A DNA stretch of 64,000 nt from Acetatifactor sp. (GTDB taxonomy: Bacteria > Bacillota > Clostridia > Lachnospirales > Lachnospiraceae): assembly GCA_024693365.1 (NCBI GenBank), contig JAILLF010000058.1, forward strand, positions 55,529 to 119,528, given 5' to 3'. Under the pieces are notes generated by a model that saw nothing but the letters and a program-made list of their open reading frames with translations, ran no database searches and was not told the origin of the DNA. Positions 52,615 through 61,747 of this stretch are shown here, piece by piece. Position numbers and translations under genes: made by a program. Positions within the stretch are counted from its first letter, which is position 1, and each line of letters starts with the position of its first letter.

Positions 52615-55182
52615 ATGAAGATCGTTGAAAAGATTTTTGGAACTCACAGTGAAAGAGAGCTGAAGCGAATCTATCCCATCGTAGACAAGATCGAGGGAAT
52701 GCGCGATGAGATGATGGCAATGTCCGATGAACAGCTCCGCGGGAAGACCCAGGAGTTTAAGAAAAGACTTGCCGACGGCGAGACCCTTGACGACATTCTT
52801 CCCGAGGCATTTGCCACGGTTCGTGAGGCTGCAAGGCGCGTGCTTGGGATGGAACATTTCCGCGTTCAGTTGATCGGTGGAATCATCCTTCATCAGGGCA
52901 GAATCGCCGAGATGAAGACTGGTGAAGGTAAGACCTTGGTTTCTACCGCACCTGCATACTTGAATGCGTTGGAAGGTAAGGGCGTACATGTTGTCACGGT
53001 CAATGATTACCTGGCAAAACGTGACTCGGAATGGATGGGACAGGTACATGAGTTCCTGGGCTTAAAGGTTGGCGTGGTGCTGAACTCCATGACGCAGGAG
53101 GAGAGACAACAGGCGTATGGTTGCGACATCACTTACGTGACCAACAACGAACTTGGTTTTGACTATTTGAGAGACAACATGGTCATCTACAAGGAACAGC
53201 TTGTTCTGCGTGGATTACATTATGCGATCATCGACGAGGTTGACTCAGTGCTCATCGATGAGGCGAGAACGCCTCTGATCATTTCCGGTGAAAGCGGGAA
53301 GTCCACTTCCCTGTATGAGATGTGCGACATTCTGGCCCGTCAGATGAAGCGCGGCGCCGACATGAAGGATCTGTCCAAGCTTGATGCCATCATGGGCATT
53401 GAACAGCAGGAGACGGGTGACTTTATCGTGAATGAGAAGGATAAGGTCATCAACCTGACGGCAGACGGCGTTAAGAAGGTGGAGAGATTTTTCCACATCG
53501 AAAACTATGCGGATCCCGAGAATCTTGAGATCCAGCACAACATCATCCTGGCCCTGCGCGCACACAACTTGATGTTCCGCGATCAGGACTACGTGGTGAA
53601 GGATGATCAGGTTTTGATCGTCGATGAATTTACCGGTCGTATCATGCCTGGAAGAAGATATTCCGATGGCCTGCATCAGGCAATCGAGGCGAAGGAGCAC
53701 GTTAAGGTGAAGAGGGAGTCCAAGACCATGGCTACCATCACCTTCCAGAACTTCTTCAACCTGTTTGAAAAGAAGTGCGGCATGACCGGTACGGCACTTA
53801 CCGAGGAAAACGAATTCCGTGAGATTTACGGCATGGACGTTATCGAGATACCGACCAATCGTCCCGTGGTCCGTCAGGACCTTCAGGATGCCGTTTACAA
53901 GACGAAGGAAGAAAAGCTTCACGCCATCTGTGATGCGGTGGAAGAGGCTCACGCCAAGGGACAGCCCGTCCTTGTTGGTACCATCAACATTGATGCCAGT
54001 GAGGAGCTCTCCAGACGACTTTCAAGGCGCGGCATTCCTCATAACGTCTTGAACGCAAAGTTCCATGAAAGAGAAGCGGAGATCGTTGCGGATGCCGGAA
54101 TTCACGGCGCCGTAACCATTGCCACCAACATGGCCGGTCGTGGTACGGACATTAAACTGGACGACGAGGCAAAGGCTGCAGGCGGTTTGAAGATCGTTGG
54201 AACGGAGCGTCATGAGTCCCGCCGTATCGACAACCAGCTGCGTGGCCGTTCCGGCCGTCAGGGAGATCCCGGTGAATCCAAGTTCTACATTTCCCTGGAA
54301 GATGATCTCATGAGACTGTTCGGTTCCGAGCGCCTGATCAAGATCTTTAACGCCCTTGGCGTGCCGGAAGGACAGGAGATCGCGCACAAGTCACTGACAA
54401 ATGCCATTGAATCCGCACAGAAGAAAATTGAGAATAACAACTTTAGCGTCAGAAAGAATCTGTTGGAATATGACCGCGTCATGAGCGAGCAGAGACAGAT
54501 CATTTATGACGAGCGTCGCAGGGTGCTGGACGGCGAGAGCATGCGCGGCGTAATCTACAAGATGATCACGGACATCGTGGAGAATTCCGTGGACATCTGC
54601 ATTAACGACGACATGGGCTTTGAAGACTGGAATTACACGGAGCTCAACACATTGTTGCTTCCCACCATTCCTTTGGAGCCCGTATCGGCTGAGAGAGTGA
54701 AAAAGCGAAAGAAGAATGATCTGAAGCAACAGCTGAAGGAAGAGGCCGTGAAGCTCTATGAGAGCAAGGAGGCTGAGTTCCCTGAGCCTGAAACGATCCG
54801 TGAACTGGAGCGCGTGATCCTGCTGAAGGTGATCGACCGCAAGTGGATGGATCACATCGATAACATGGAGCAGATGCGTCAGGGTATCGGCCTGCAGGCA
54901 TATGGCCAGAAGGATCCCATCGTGGAGTATAAGATGGCCGGTTATGAAATGTTTGACGAGATGACGCAGAACATCCGCGAGGAAACCGTCCGCATCCTCT
55001 TCCACGCAAGAGTTGAGCAGAAGGTGGAGCGTGAACAGGTTGGTAAGGTGACTGGAACCAACAGGGATGAAACCGTGACAAAGGCGCCGAAGATGCGCCA
55101 GACCGCAAAGGTATATCCAAATGATCCCTGTCCTTGCGGATCAGGCAAGAAATATAAGCAGTGCTGCGGACGCAAAGCCTAA
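52615..55182 (+). CDS. secA: Preprotein translocase ATPase SecA
   Basis: An 855-residue SecA, the motor that pushes preproteins through SecYEG. It has Walker [11 protein letters not shown], Walker [14 protein letters not shown], the preprotein-binding insertion, helicase motif [11 protein letters not shown] and [11 protein letters not shown], the helical scaffold domain, and a C-terminal zinc motif [24 protein letters not shown] lies before the ATG. prfB follows 17 bp later, the common secA-prfB operon. It would serve export of the many lipoproteins and the xylanase in this region. Confidence 0.98.
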   Translation: MKIVEKIFGTHSERELKRIYPIVDKIEGMRDEMMAMSDEQLRGKTQEFKKRLADGETLDDILPEAFATVREAARRVLGMEHFRVQLIGGIILHQGRIAEMKTGEGKTLVSTAPAYLNALEGKGVHVVTVNDYLAKRDSEWMGQVHEFLGLKVGVVLNSMTQEERQQAYGCDITYVTNNELGFDYLRDNMVIYKEQLVLRGLHYAIIDEVDSVLIDEARTPLIISGESGKSTSLYEMCDILARQMKRGADMKDLSKLDAIMGIEQQETGDFIVNEKDKVINLTADGVKKVERFFHIENYADPENLEIQHNIILALRAHNLMFRDQDYVVKDDQVLIVDEFTGRIMPGRRYSDGLHQAIEAKEHVKVKRESKTMATITFQNFFNLFEKKCGMTGTALTEENEFREIYGMDVIEIPTNRPVVRQDLQDAVYKTKEEKLHAICDAVEEAHAKGQPVLVGTINIDASEELSRRLSRRGIPHNVLNAKFHEREAEIVADAGIHGAVTIATNMAGRGTDIKLDDEAKAAGGLKIVGTERHESRRIDNQLRGRSGRQGDPGESKFYISLEDDLMRLFGSERLIKIFNALGVPEGQEIAHKSLTNAIESAQKKIENNNFSVRKNLLEYDRVMSEQRQIIYDERRRVLDGESMRGVIYKMITDIVENSVDICINDDMGFEDWNYTELNTLLLPTIPLEPVSAERVKKRKKNDLKQQLKEEAVKLYESKEAEFPEPETIRELERVILLKVIDRKWMDHIDNMEQMRQGIGLQAYGQKDPIVEYKMAGYEMFDEMTQNIREETVRILFHARVEQKVEREQVGKVTGTNRDETVTKAPKMRQTAKVYPNDPCPCGSGKKYKQCCGRKA

Positions 55183-55199
55183 GAAAGTAGGTAAGATTT

Positions 55200-56336
55200 G
55201 TGGTTGAATTAGATCAAATGAAATCGGAGATCCTCACGTATGAAAAGCCATTGGCTGAAGTCAAGGCTTCCCTGGATTTGGACAACAAGGAGAAGAGGAT
55301 CGAAGAGCTTCAAATGGACATGGAGGCTCCGGGCTTTTGGGATGATCCTGATCGTTCCAACATGAAGATGAAGGAGCTGAAAAACTTAAAGGACGTGGTG
55401 GATGAGTGCAAAAAGCTCTCCACGCAGTACGAAGACATTCTCACCCTGATCGAGATGGGCTATGAGGAAAACGAAGAGTCCATGATCCCTGAGATCCGCG
55501 CGGAACTGGACGAGTTCATTTCGGAATATGAGGAGCTCAGGATCAGTACCCTTCTCTCCGGAGAATATGACAAGAATAACGCGATCCTTAAGCTCAATGC
55601 CGGTGCCGGCGGTACGGAGAGCTGTGACTGGTGCAGCATGCTTTACCGCATGTATACCAGATGGGCGGAACGCAAGGGCTTTAGCGTTGAAGTGTTGGAT
55701 TTCCTGGACGGAGACGAAGCGGGCATCAAATCCGTTACCTTCCAGGTGAATGGCATCAATGCGTATGGATATCTGAAGTCGGAGAAGGGCGTGCACAGAC
55801 TGGTTCGCATCTCTCCCTTTAATGCGCAGGGAAAGCGCCAGACGTCCTTCGTGTCATTGGATGTTATGCCTGAGATTGAAGAGGATTTGGACGTAGACAT
55901 CGATGAAAAGGATCTGCGCATCGATACGTACCGAAGCAGTGGCGCAGGCGGTCAGCACATCAATAAGACGTCATCCGCAATCCGCATCACGCACATTCCC
56001 ACGGGCACGGTCGTGACCTGCCAGAACGAGCGTAGCCAGTTCCAGAATAAGGATAAGGCAATGCAGATGTTGAAGGCGAAGCTGTTCCTGTTAAAGCAGG
56101 AAGCCAACGTGGAAAAGCTTTCCGACATTCGCGGTGAAGTGAAAGAAATCGGTTTTGGAAACCAGATCAGATCCTACGTGTTGCAGCCCTATAAGCTGGT
56201 GAAGGATCTAAGAACGGACGTGGAGACGGGCAACGTGGATGCCGTGTTGGATGGCGCTTTGGATCCGTTTATGAACGGATATCTGAAGTGGCTGAGCATG
56301 GGTCAGCCGAAGTCCATATCCCAAGACATCGATTAA
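55200..56336 (+). CDS. prfB: Peptide chain release factor 2 (no programmed frameshift)
   Basis: A 378-residue RF2 that reads UAA and UGA stops. The tripeptide SPF (RISPFNAQGK) gives RF2 specificity and GGQ (GAGGQHINKTSS) triggers peptide release. The start is GTG 55200, just after secA, with a GTAGGTAAG-like ribosome site. The reading frame is continuous from the start through the N-terminal helices, so the autoregulatory +1 frameshift that many bacteria have near codon 25 is absent here. A bidirectional terminator follows. Confidence 0.96.
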   Translation: MVELDQMKSEILTYEKPLAEVKASLDLDNKEKRIEELQMDMEAPGFWDDPDRSNMKMKELKNLKDVVDECKKLSTQYEDILTLIEMGYEENEESMIPEIRAELDEFISEYEELRISTLLSGEYDKNNAILKLNAGAGGTESCDWCSMLYRMYTRWAERKGFSVEVLDFLDGDEAGIKSVTFQVNGINAYGYLKSEKGVHRLVRISPFNAQGKRQTSFVSLDVMPEIEEDLDVDIDEKDLRIDTYRSSGAGGQHINKTSSAIRITHIPTGTVVTCQNERSQFQNKDKAMQMLKAKLFLLKQEANVEKLSDIRGEVKEIGFGNQIRSYVLQPYKLVKDLRTDVETGNVDAVLDGALDPFMNGYLKWLSMGQPKSISQDID

Positions 56337-56350
56337 TCATGCAAAAAGAA

Positions 56351-56379
56351 AACGCGAGGCAATCGTCTCGCGTTTTTAT
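56351..56379 (+). terminator. Bidirectional intrinsic terminator after prfB
   Basis: AACGCGAG (56351-56358) pairs with CTCGCGTT (56367-56374), with an A-run on the left and a T-run on the right. It serves prfB and the convergent DUF975 gene. Confidence 0.9.
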
Positions 56380-56421
56380 TATGCTATTGAAATTCATTAT
56401 GCTTTTGCCGAAGGAGCGGTA

Positions 56422-57189
56422 TTATGCGGGATCCGCGGGCTTCATGACGTCCAGATAGTACAAAGCCATTGTTACGTGATAATAGGGGATCAGCCAGAAC
56501 AGGCCAAGTCCAAACGTTAGCAGGCATATAACAAACAAAGGCAGGAAGCTAAGCCGCACGTAAAACAGCTGCTTCTTTTTTCCTTTCATGATCTGGACGC
56601 TTTTCTTAAGAATTTCCTTCGTGGAAAGCTCAGGATAGTCCAACATGACGTAATAGGATTGCGACAATGCCAAGGATATCGGAAGATAAATTGCGATCAG
56701 GAAAAGCTGTATGACGCCGAAAAGAAGCAATTCCGTTGTGTTTAGACTAAAACCTTGGTCACGAAGGTCCAAATACACGTCCGCCGGCAGGTAGCATAAG
56801 AAAGACAGAAGGGTCAATACGCCGGACAAACGCAAGGATTTTCCAAAATCATGAAAGTATCCGTACGTAAGGTCAAACGTGTAAAAGGGATGGTTGGTAG
56901 TAAGGTTCAGAAAGAAAAGGCATATGCCAAGATGAAGGACGTTCAGCACGATGGACAGCAGGAAAGGCAAGAGATAGGAAAGAACGATAATGCCGATACT
57001 GCCGGCTGAAAGCTTCAAAAGGTTGATCAGGGACAGGCAGATGCTTTGGTTCAAATTAAAGGTGAAGCGGTTGAAAAGAATCGAGATCAAGCCCGCAAAA
57101 AGCAAAGCCATGATGGCAAAGTAGTATTTGCCCGCCATGACGTTCTTGGCCGTGTTTTTTAAGATGGTGCACTTCGCTGACGTTTTCAT
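56422..57189 (-). CDS. DUF975-family polytopic membrane protein
   Basis: A 255-residue integral membrane protein with about six hydrophobic segments and the DUF975 pattern: a first part with KYYFAIMALLFAGLISILF, a central DFGKSLRLSGVLTLLSFLC, and the conserved LSQSYYVMLDYPELSTKEIL followed by SVQIMKGKKKQLF. The function is unknown; the family is widespread in Firmicutes. It is 24 bp downstream of the small membrane protein gene at 57214, with which it forms an operon. Confidence 0.88.
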   Translation of the reverse strand: MKTSAKCTILKNTAKNVMAGKYYFAIMALLFAGLISILFNRFTFNLNQSICLSLINLLKLSAGSIGIIVLSYLLPFLLSIVLNVLHLGICLFFLNLTTNHPFYTFDLTYGYFHDFGKSLRLSGVLTLLSFLCYLPADVYLDLRDQGFSLNTTELLLFGVIQLFLIAIYLPISLALSQSYYVMLDYPELSTKEILKKSVQIMKGKKKQLFYVRLSFLPLFVICLLTFGLGLFWLIPYYHVTMALYYLDVMKPADPA

Positions 57190-57213
57190 GAAGTATTCTC
57201 CGTCTCTTTTTGA

Positions 57214-57570
57214 TTACTGCGCGTTTAACATCTCGTCTAGATTGATGCCGTAAAGGTTCTGGTAGGTTTCCTTCATCTCTGCATAGAACGCGGGATCCGT
57301 CATCATGGGAATGACCATGGTGATGAGTGCGTAGGACAAAATGATCACACCCATAAAGATTCCAAGGAAGGAGAGTGCCGCACCCCACCAGCTTGAAGAG
57401 GGAAAGGGCCGGTCTTCCCTGCGTGAGAGCGTGGCAAACAGGATTCCCAATCCGCCGTTGATCAGGGGAAGGAATCCCGTAAAAAAAGTCAACGCGGAGA
57501 GAAATCCAAAGACTAGGGAAGCAGTGGCAAAAGCTCGTATGCTGCTATTGTTGATTTCAGATGGATTCAT
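57214..57570 (-). CDS. Small two-helix membrane protein (DUF4190-like)
   Basis: A 118-residue protein with two membrane helices (FATASLVFGFLSALTFFTG and ALSFLGIFMGVIILSYALI), a short loop with SRREDRPF between them and a polar C-terminal helix (AEMKETYQNLYGINLDEM). The pattern of a Gly-rich helical hairpin with an inner charged loop resembles DUF4190. AAGGAGAAAAGCC precedes the ATG. It is the first gene of a two-gene unit with the DUF975 protein and is divergent from tex. Confidence 0.83.
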   Translation of the reverse strand: MNPSEINNSSIRAFATASLVFGFLSALTFFTGFLPLINGGLGILFATLSRREDRPFPSSSWWGAALSFLGIFMGVIILSYALITMVIPMMTDPAFYAEMKETYQNLYGINLDEMLNAQ

Positions 57571-57650
57571 AGGCTTTTCTCCTTATACCCTTTTACTCTA
57601 GCACGAATTCCGTGGGAAAGCAAATAGAAGTAAATGAAATAATTATAAAA

Positions 57651-57679
57651 TTGATTTCTTGCGATTGATTTGGTATAAT
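57651..57679 (+). promoter_or_regulatory. Promoter of tex
   Basis: TTGATT (57651-57656), 17-bp spacer and perfect TATAAT (57674-57679), 40 bp before the start. Confidence 0.8.
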
Positions 57680-57718
57680 AGTCAATGGATTTTTATCACT
57701 AACGGAAGGGTAAGAAAG

Positions 57719-60148
57719 ATGGACGTAATTGCAAAAATCACGGAAGAATTACAGGTTCAAAAATGGCAGGTGGAAGCAGCGGTTAAGCTGATCGACGAGG
57801 GAAACACGATTCCCTTCATTTCCCGTTACCGTAAAGAGGCAACGGGATCCTTAAATGACGAACAGCTTCGTAACCTTCATGAGCGCCTGGTATATTTGAG
57901 AAACTTGGAAGAGAAGAAGGAGCAGGTACTCAACAGCATTGCCGAGCAGGGAAAGCTGACGCCTGAGCTGGAGGAGAAGATTAAGGCTGCCCAGACCATG
58001 GTTGTCGTTGAAGATTTGTACAGGCCTTACCGTCCGAAGAGAAAGACCAGGGCCAGCGTTGCTAAGGAAAAGGGACTGGATGGCCTGGCTGAATATCTGT
58101 TGGCACAGAATGCGACGGAGCCTCTGGAGAAGGAAGCGGAAAAATACGTCACCGGAGAGGGCGTGCCTGAGGAGAAGCAGGTGAAATCCGTAGCCGAGGC
58201 ATTGCAGGGTGCGAAGGACATCATTGCCGAGTCCATTTCCGACGAGGCGGAGCATCGCCTGTACATCCGTAACGCAACGGTTGAAGAGGGCATTGTCACC
58301 AGCGTTGCCAAGGATGAAAAGCAAGAGAGCGTTTATGAGATGTATTATAACTTTAGCGAGCCCGTAAAGAAGCTTGCGGGACACAGGGTTCTTGCGCTGA
58401 ACCGCGGCGAGGCGGAGAAGATCCTGACCGTAAAGGTGGAGGCTCCAACGGAGCGCATTTTGCGTTATCTGGAAAAGAAGACCATTACTTCTGACAATGA
58501 ATTTACGACGCCGGTTTTGAAGGAGGTTTGTCAGGACAGCTACGAGCGTCTGATTGCTCCTGCCATCGAGCGAGAGATCAGAAGCGACCTCACGGAGAAG
58601 GCCGAGGACGGTGCCATTGACGTATTTGGAAAGAATCTGGAGCAGCTTCTCATGCAGCCTCCCATTGCCGGAAAGGTTGTTTTGGGATGGGATCCCGCGT
58701 TCCGTACGGGTTGTAAGCTGGCGATCGTGGATGCCACGGGTAAGGTTTTGGACACAAAGGTCATTTACCCGACGGCGCCGCAGAATAAGGTGGAAGAAGC
58801 GAAATTTGAACTGAAGAAGCTGATTAAGAAGTATAACGTGGATCTGATCTCCGTTGGCAACGGCACGGCATCCCGCGAATCCGAGCAGGTAATCGTGGAT
58901 CTCTTAAAGGAGTTGGACCGTCCCGTGCAGTACGTAATCGTGAACGAGGCAGGCGCGTCAGTTTACTCTGCAAGTAAATTGGCGACGGAAGAGTTCCCGC
59001 AATTTGACGTTGGACAGCGAAGCGCGGCATCCATCGCAAGAAGACTGCAGGATCCGCTGGCAGAGCTTGTAAAGATCGATCCGAAGTCCATCGGCGTTGG
59101 TCAGTATCAGCATGACATGAACCAGAAAAAGCTTGACGAGGCGCTTGGCGGCGTCGTGGAGAGCAGCGTGAATAAGGTCGGCGTGGACGTCAACACGGCA
59201 TCCGCTCCGCTTCTTGAGTATATTTCCGGCATTAATAAGACCATCGCCAAGAATATCGTGGATTATCGTGAACAGAACGGTAAGTTTACAAATCGCCGCC
59301 AGCTCCTGAAGGTTCCGAAGCTTGGACCTAAGGCATTTGAGCAGTGCGCAGGCTTTATGCGCATTCTGGACGGTGAGAACCCCTTAGATGCCACCAGCGT
59401 GCATCCTGAGTCCTATGAAGCGGCTGAGAAGCTTCTGGACAAGCTTGGACTTACCATGGATGACGTAAGGGCGATGCAGAAGAAGGCGGCAGAAGATAAG
59501 AAGCTTGGACGCACGGCAAAGGCTGACGGCGCAAAGGCAGCCGGCGGCGCTCAGAATGCACAGGGAAAAAAGCAGGACAAGAGACAGGGCAAGCAGCTTG
59601 TGGTAAAGAATACCAACACTTCCATGGGTAAGGCACTTGCCGCAGCCATGGGGAATTTCGTGGTTGCAGCGCCTGAGGAGAAGGCTCCCGCGAAGGTGGC
59701 AAACGTGACGGAGAAGCAAAACGCAGGTGAAGCAGTTGTTGCATCCGGGCTTGAAAAGCGCGTAAAGGATAAGGAAGCACTTGCAAAGGAGCTTGGCATT
59801 GGCGAGATCACGCTGACGGACATCCTGAAAGAGCTTGAGAAGCCCGCGCGTGACCCCAGAGAGGACATGCCCAAGCCCATTCTTAGAAGCGACGTGCTTG
59901 ACATGAAGGACTTAAAGCCCGGCATGATCCTGAAGGGAACGGTGCGCAACGTCATTGACTTTGGCGTGTTTGTGGACATTGGCGTGCATCAGGACGGTCT
60001 GGTACACATTTCCCAGATCACCGACCGCTACATCAAGCATCCGCTTGAGGCAGTCAGCGTTGGAGACATTGTGGAGGTGCAAGTCCTCACCGTGGACGTG
60101 GCAAAGAAGAGAATCGGACTTACCATGAAGATTAAGCCACAGGCATAA
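57719..60148 (+). CDS. tex: Tex/YhgF-family RNA-binding transcription accessory protein with extra linker
   Basis: An 809-residue Tex protein. Domains in order are an N-terminal helical region (starting DVIAKITEELQVQKWQVEAA), a YqgF resolvase-like domain (VLGWDPAFRTGCKLAIVDAT), helix-hairpin-helix units (DVNTASAPLLEYISGINKTI), and a C-terminal S1 RNA-binding domain (GMILKGTVRNVIDFGVFVDI). Between the HhH region and S1 is an Ala/Lys-rich linker of about 90 residues (from AAEDKKLGRTAKADGAK to AGEAVVASGLE) that ordinary Tex proteins of about 720 residues lack. The start was set at ATG 57719 after GGAAGGG. Tex takes part in transcription and RNA quality control. Confidence 0.93.
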   Translation: MDVIAKITEELQVQKWQVEAAVKLIDEGNTIPFISRYRKEATGSLNDEQLRNLHERLVYLRNLEEKKEQVLNSIAEQGKLTPELEEKIKAAQTMVVVEDLYRPYRPKRKTRASVAKEKGLDGLAEYLLAQNATEPLEKEAEKYVTGEGVPEEKQVKSVAEALQGAKDIIAESISDEAEHRLYIRNATVEEGIVTSVAKDEKQESVYEMYYNFSEPVKKLAGHRVLALNRGEAEKILTVKVEAPTERILRYLEKKTITSDNEFTTPVLKEVCQDSYERLIAPAIEREIRSDLTEKAEDGAIDVFGKNLEQLLMQPPIAGKVVLGWDPAFRTGCKLAIVDATGKVLDTKVIYPTAPQNKVEEAKFELKKLIKKYNVDLISVGNGTASRESEQVIVDLLKELDRPVQYVIVNEAGASVYSASKLATEEFPQFDVGQRSAASIARRLQDPLAELVKIDPKSIGVGQYQHDMNQKKLDEALGGVVESSVNKVGVDVNTASAPLLEYISGINKTIAKNIVDYREQNGKFTNRRQLLKVPKLGPKAFEQCAGFMRILDGENPLDATSVHPESYEAAEKLLDKLGLTMDDVRAMQKKAAEDKKLGRTAKADGAKAAGGAQNAQGKKQDKRQGKQLVVKNTNTSMGKALAAAMGNFVVAAPEEKAPAKVANVTEKQNAGEAVVASGLEKRVKDKEALAKELGIGEITLTDILKELEKPARDPREDMPKPILRSDVLDMKDLKPGMILKGTVRNVIDFGVFVDIGVHQDGLVHISQITDRYIKHPLEAVSVGDIVEVQVLTVDVAKKRIGLTMKIKPQA

Positions 60149-60161
60149 GAGAGTATTGTGT

Positions 60162-60332
60162 AAGTGCCTAGGGGGCGGTTCACCTACTTCTAAACGGCTC
60201 GAGCAGTTCTAAATTCATCGTTCGCAACGTAAAAGGCGGCGCTATAAAAGATGGCGCCGCCCACGTAGCTCCGATTCATTAAGAACTGTCGGCTAATTGT
60301 TTAGAAGCAGGGGAACCGCCCCCCTGGCACTT
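60162..60332. repeat. 171-bp foldback element between tex and capA genes
   Basis: The left arm begins AAGTGCCTAGGGGGCGGTTC. It matches the complement of the right arm (AAGTGCCAGGGGGGCGGTTC) with few differences, and the match runs on through CTTCTAAA to an apex stem GGCGGCGC/GCGCCGCC. TTTTT follows the right arm. It shares an inner stretch on the minus strand (AACAATTAGCCGACAG...) with the element at 49285-49485. Lying between convergent genes, it can act as a bidirectional terminator. No ORF lies inside. Confidence 0.88.
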
Positions 60333-60339
60333 TTTAGTT

Positions 60340-61716
60340 TTACGGGCCTTCTGGGCCTTGGGGTTCAAGAATGGGGCTGCGAAGGCCGGTTAGGTCGTAG
60401 GCGGGTTTTACGCTGTCGCCCATGATCTCGTCGGCCCATTTCTTAAGGTCAGTCACGTAGAGGTTCTTGTGTCCCCAGCTGCGGATGCCATGCTTGTCGG
60501 CCACTTCCTGCTGATATTCCTCTAAGAGGTAGATGGCCTTGAAGCGCAAGGGACCGGCTGAGTATTGGCATACAAGGGGAATGCTTCCCGTCTTTTCCCC
60601 GTCGATCGCGACGGTTCCGTCATCCTGCATGCGGAAGGTGACCCAAGCCATGTTCTCAAGCATGGAAATGGGATCCTGCTGGGTGGACACGTAATTCCCA
60701 AGGGAGTAATAGCAAAGGCATTCGTTTCCATTGTCGGCCTTTACCCATTCCACGGGCTGCGTGACGTGAGGGTGTGCGCCGATGATCAGATCCGCACCGG
60801 CCTCCGTCATTTGCTTTGCAAAGTTTTTCTGATATTTGGAGGGCGTCGTGGAATACTCAGCACCCCAGTGCGGGAAGACAACGACGGCGTCTGCTATTTT
60901 GTCAGCTGCTGCAATTTCTTCCAAGACCTTGGGATGAATCTCGGTGAAATTCAAATGTCCGTTTTTCTCATCCCAGTTACACAGCACGTCCATTCTGCCG
61001 CGCGCATAGGCGGGAAGAGTTTCAAAATTGGGACCGTAGGTGTAGTTCAAAATGGCAAGGGTAATGCCATTCTTTGTGATCAGTGGAATGTAATCTTCCA
61101 TGGGGAGAGGCGTTCCGTCTTCCGTCTCATGACGGTCATGTAATCCCACCATCAAGATTTCAGGGTGCTGTTTCCAATAGTTAATACAGTGCTCAACGCC
61201 AGATTGCTTTTGGTCGAGCGTGTGGTTCGTGGCCTGCAGCACGACGTCAAACCCGGCGTTTACAATGGCATCGCCAACTTCCGTGGGAGAGTTGAAATAA
61301 GGATATCCGGAGAATCCAAGCTCGTTTCCTCCAAAGATGGTCTCCTGATTGATCACGCTCACGTCAGCGAGGTCAATGAAGTCCTTTATGTCTTCAAACA
61401 GAAAATCATAGTTTCTGGTGCCATCTTTATTCTCGCCCGTATGGACGATTCCCATGTGCATAAGATTGTCTCCGAGGGCCATCAGCGTAAGCTCCGGCGC
61501 CTGCGTTGGCTCCGGCGTGGGTGCAATTGTGGGCTCAGGCGTCTCGATGGGAGCGGCCGTAACGATTGGTTCTCCGATGATTGCTGACGCGGCGGAACTG
61601 CCGGAGGGAAGCGAATCGGGGTCTTTGGATTCAGTACATCCGGCAAGTGCCGCGCTGCAAAGAAGGAAAAGCGCAGCACCTGCGGTGCATAGACGTTTAC
61701 TTAAGTGCTTTAACAT
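60340..61716 (-). CDS. CapA-family lipoprotein (metallophosphatase-like)
   Basis: A 458-residue lipoprotein with lipobox LAGC (C27), a Pro/Thr/Glu-rich wall-spanning linker (PEPTIAPTPEPTQAPE), and a PGA_cap/CapA domain: MALGDNLMHMGIV, VINQETIFGG, QATNHTLDQ, FPHWGAEYSTTPSKYQ and GAHPHVTQPVEW. These His/Asp/Asn motifs resemble calcineurin-like metal sites. Related proteins act in poly-gamma-glutamate or capsule assembly, but no capBC genes are nearby, so its substrate is open. AAAGGATT lies before the ATG. It is 31 bp downstream of the leucine-rich protein gene. Confidence 0.9.
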   Translation of the reverse strand: MLKHLSKRLCTAGAALFLLCSAALAGCTESKDPDSLPSGSSAASAIIGEPIVTAAPIETPEPTIAPTPEPTQAPELTLMALGDNLMHMGIVHTGENKDGTRNYDFLFEDIKDFIDLADVSVINQETIFGGNELGFSGYPYFNSPTEVGDAIVNAGFDVVLQATNHTLDQKQSGVEHCINYWKQHPEILMVGLHDRHETEDGTPLPMEDYIPLITKNGITLAILNYTYGPNFETLPAYARGRMDVLCNWDEKNGHLNFTEIHPKVLEEIAAADKIADAVVVFPHWGAEYSTTPSKYQKNFAKQMTEAGADLIIGAHPHVTQPVEWVKADNGNECLCYYSLGNYVSTQQDPISMLENMAWVTFRMQDDGTVAIDGEKTGSIPLVCQYSAGPLRFKAIYLLEEYQQEVADKHGIRSWGHKNLYVTDLKKWADEIMGDSVKPAYDLTGLRSPILEPQGPEGP

Positions 61717-61747
61717 GATTCATAATCCTTTGTATACGTAATTCTAT

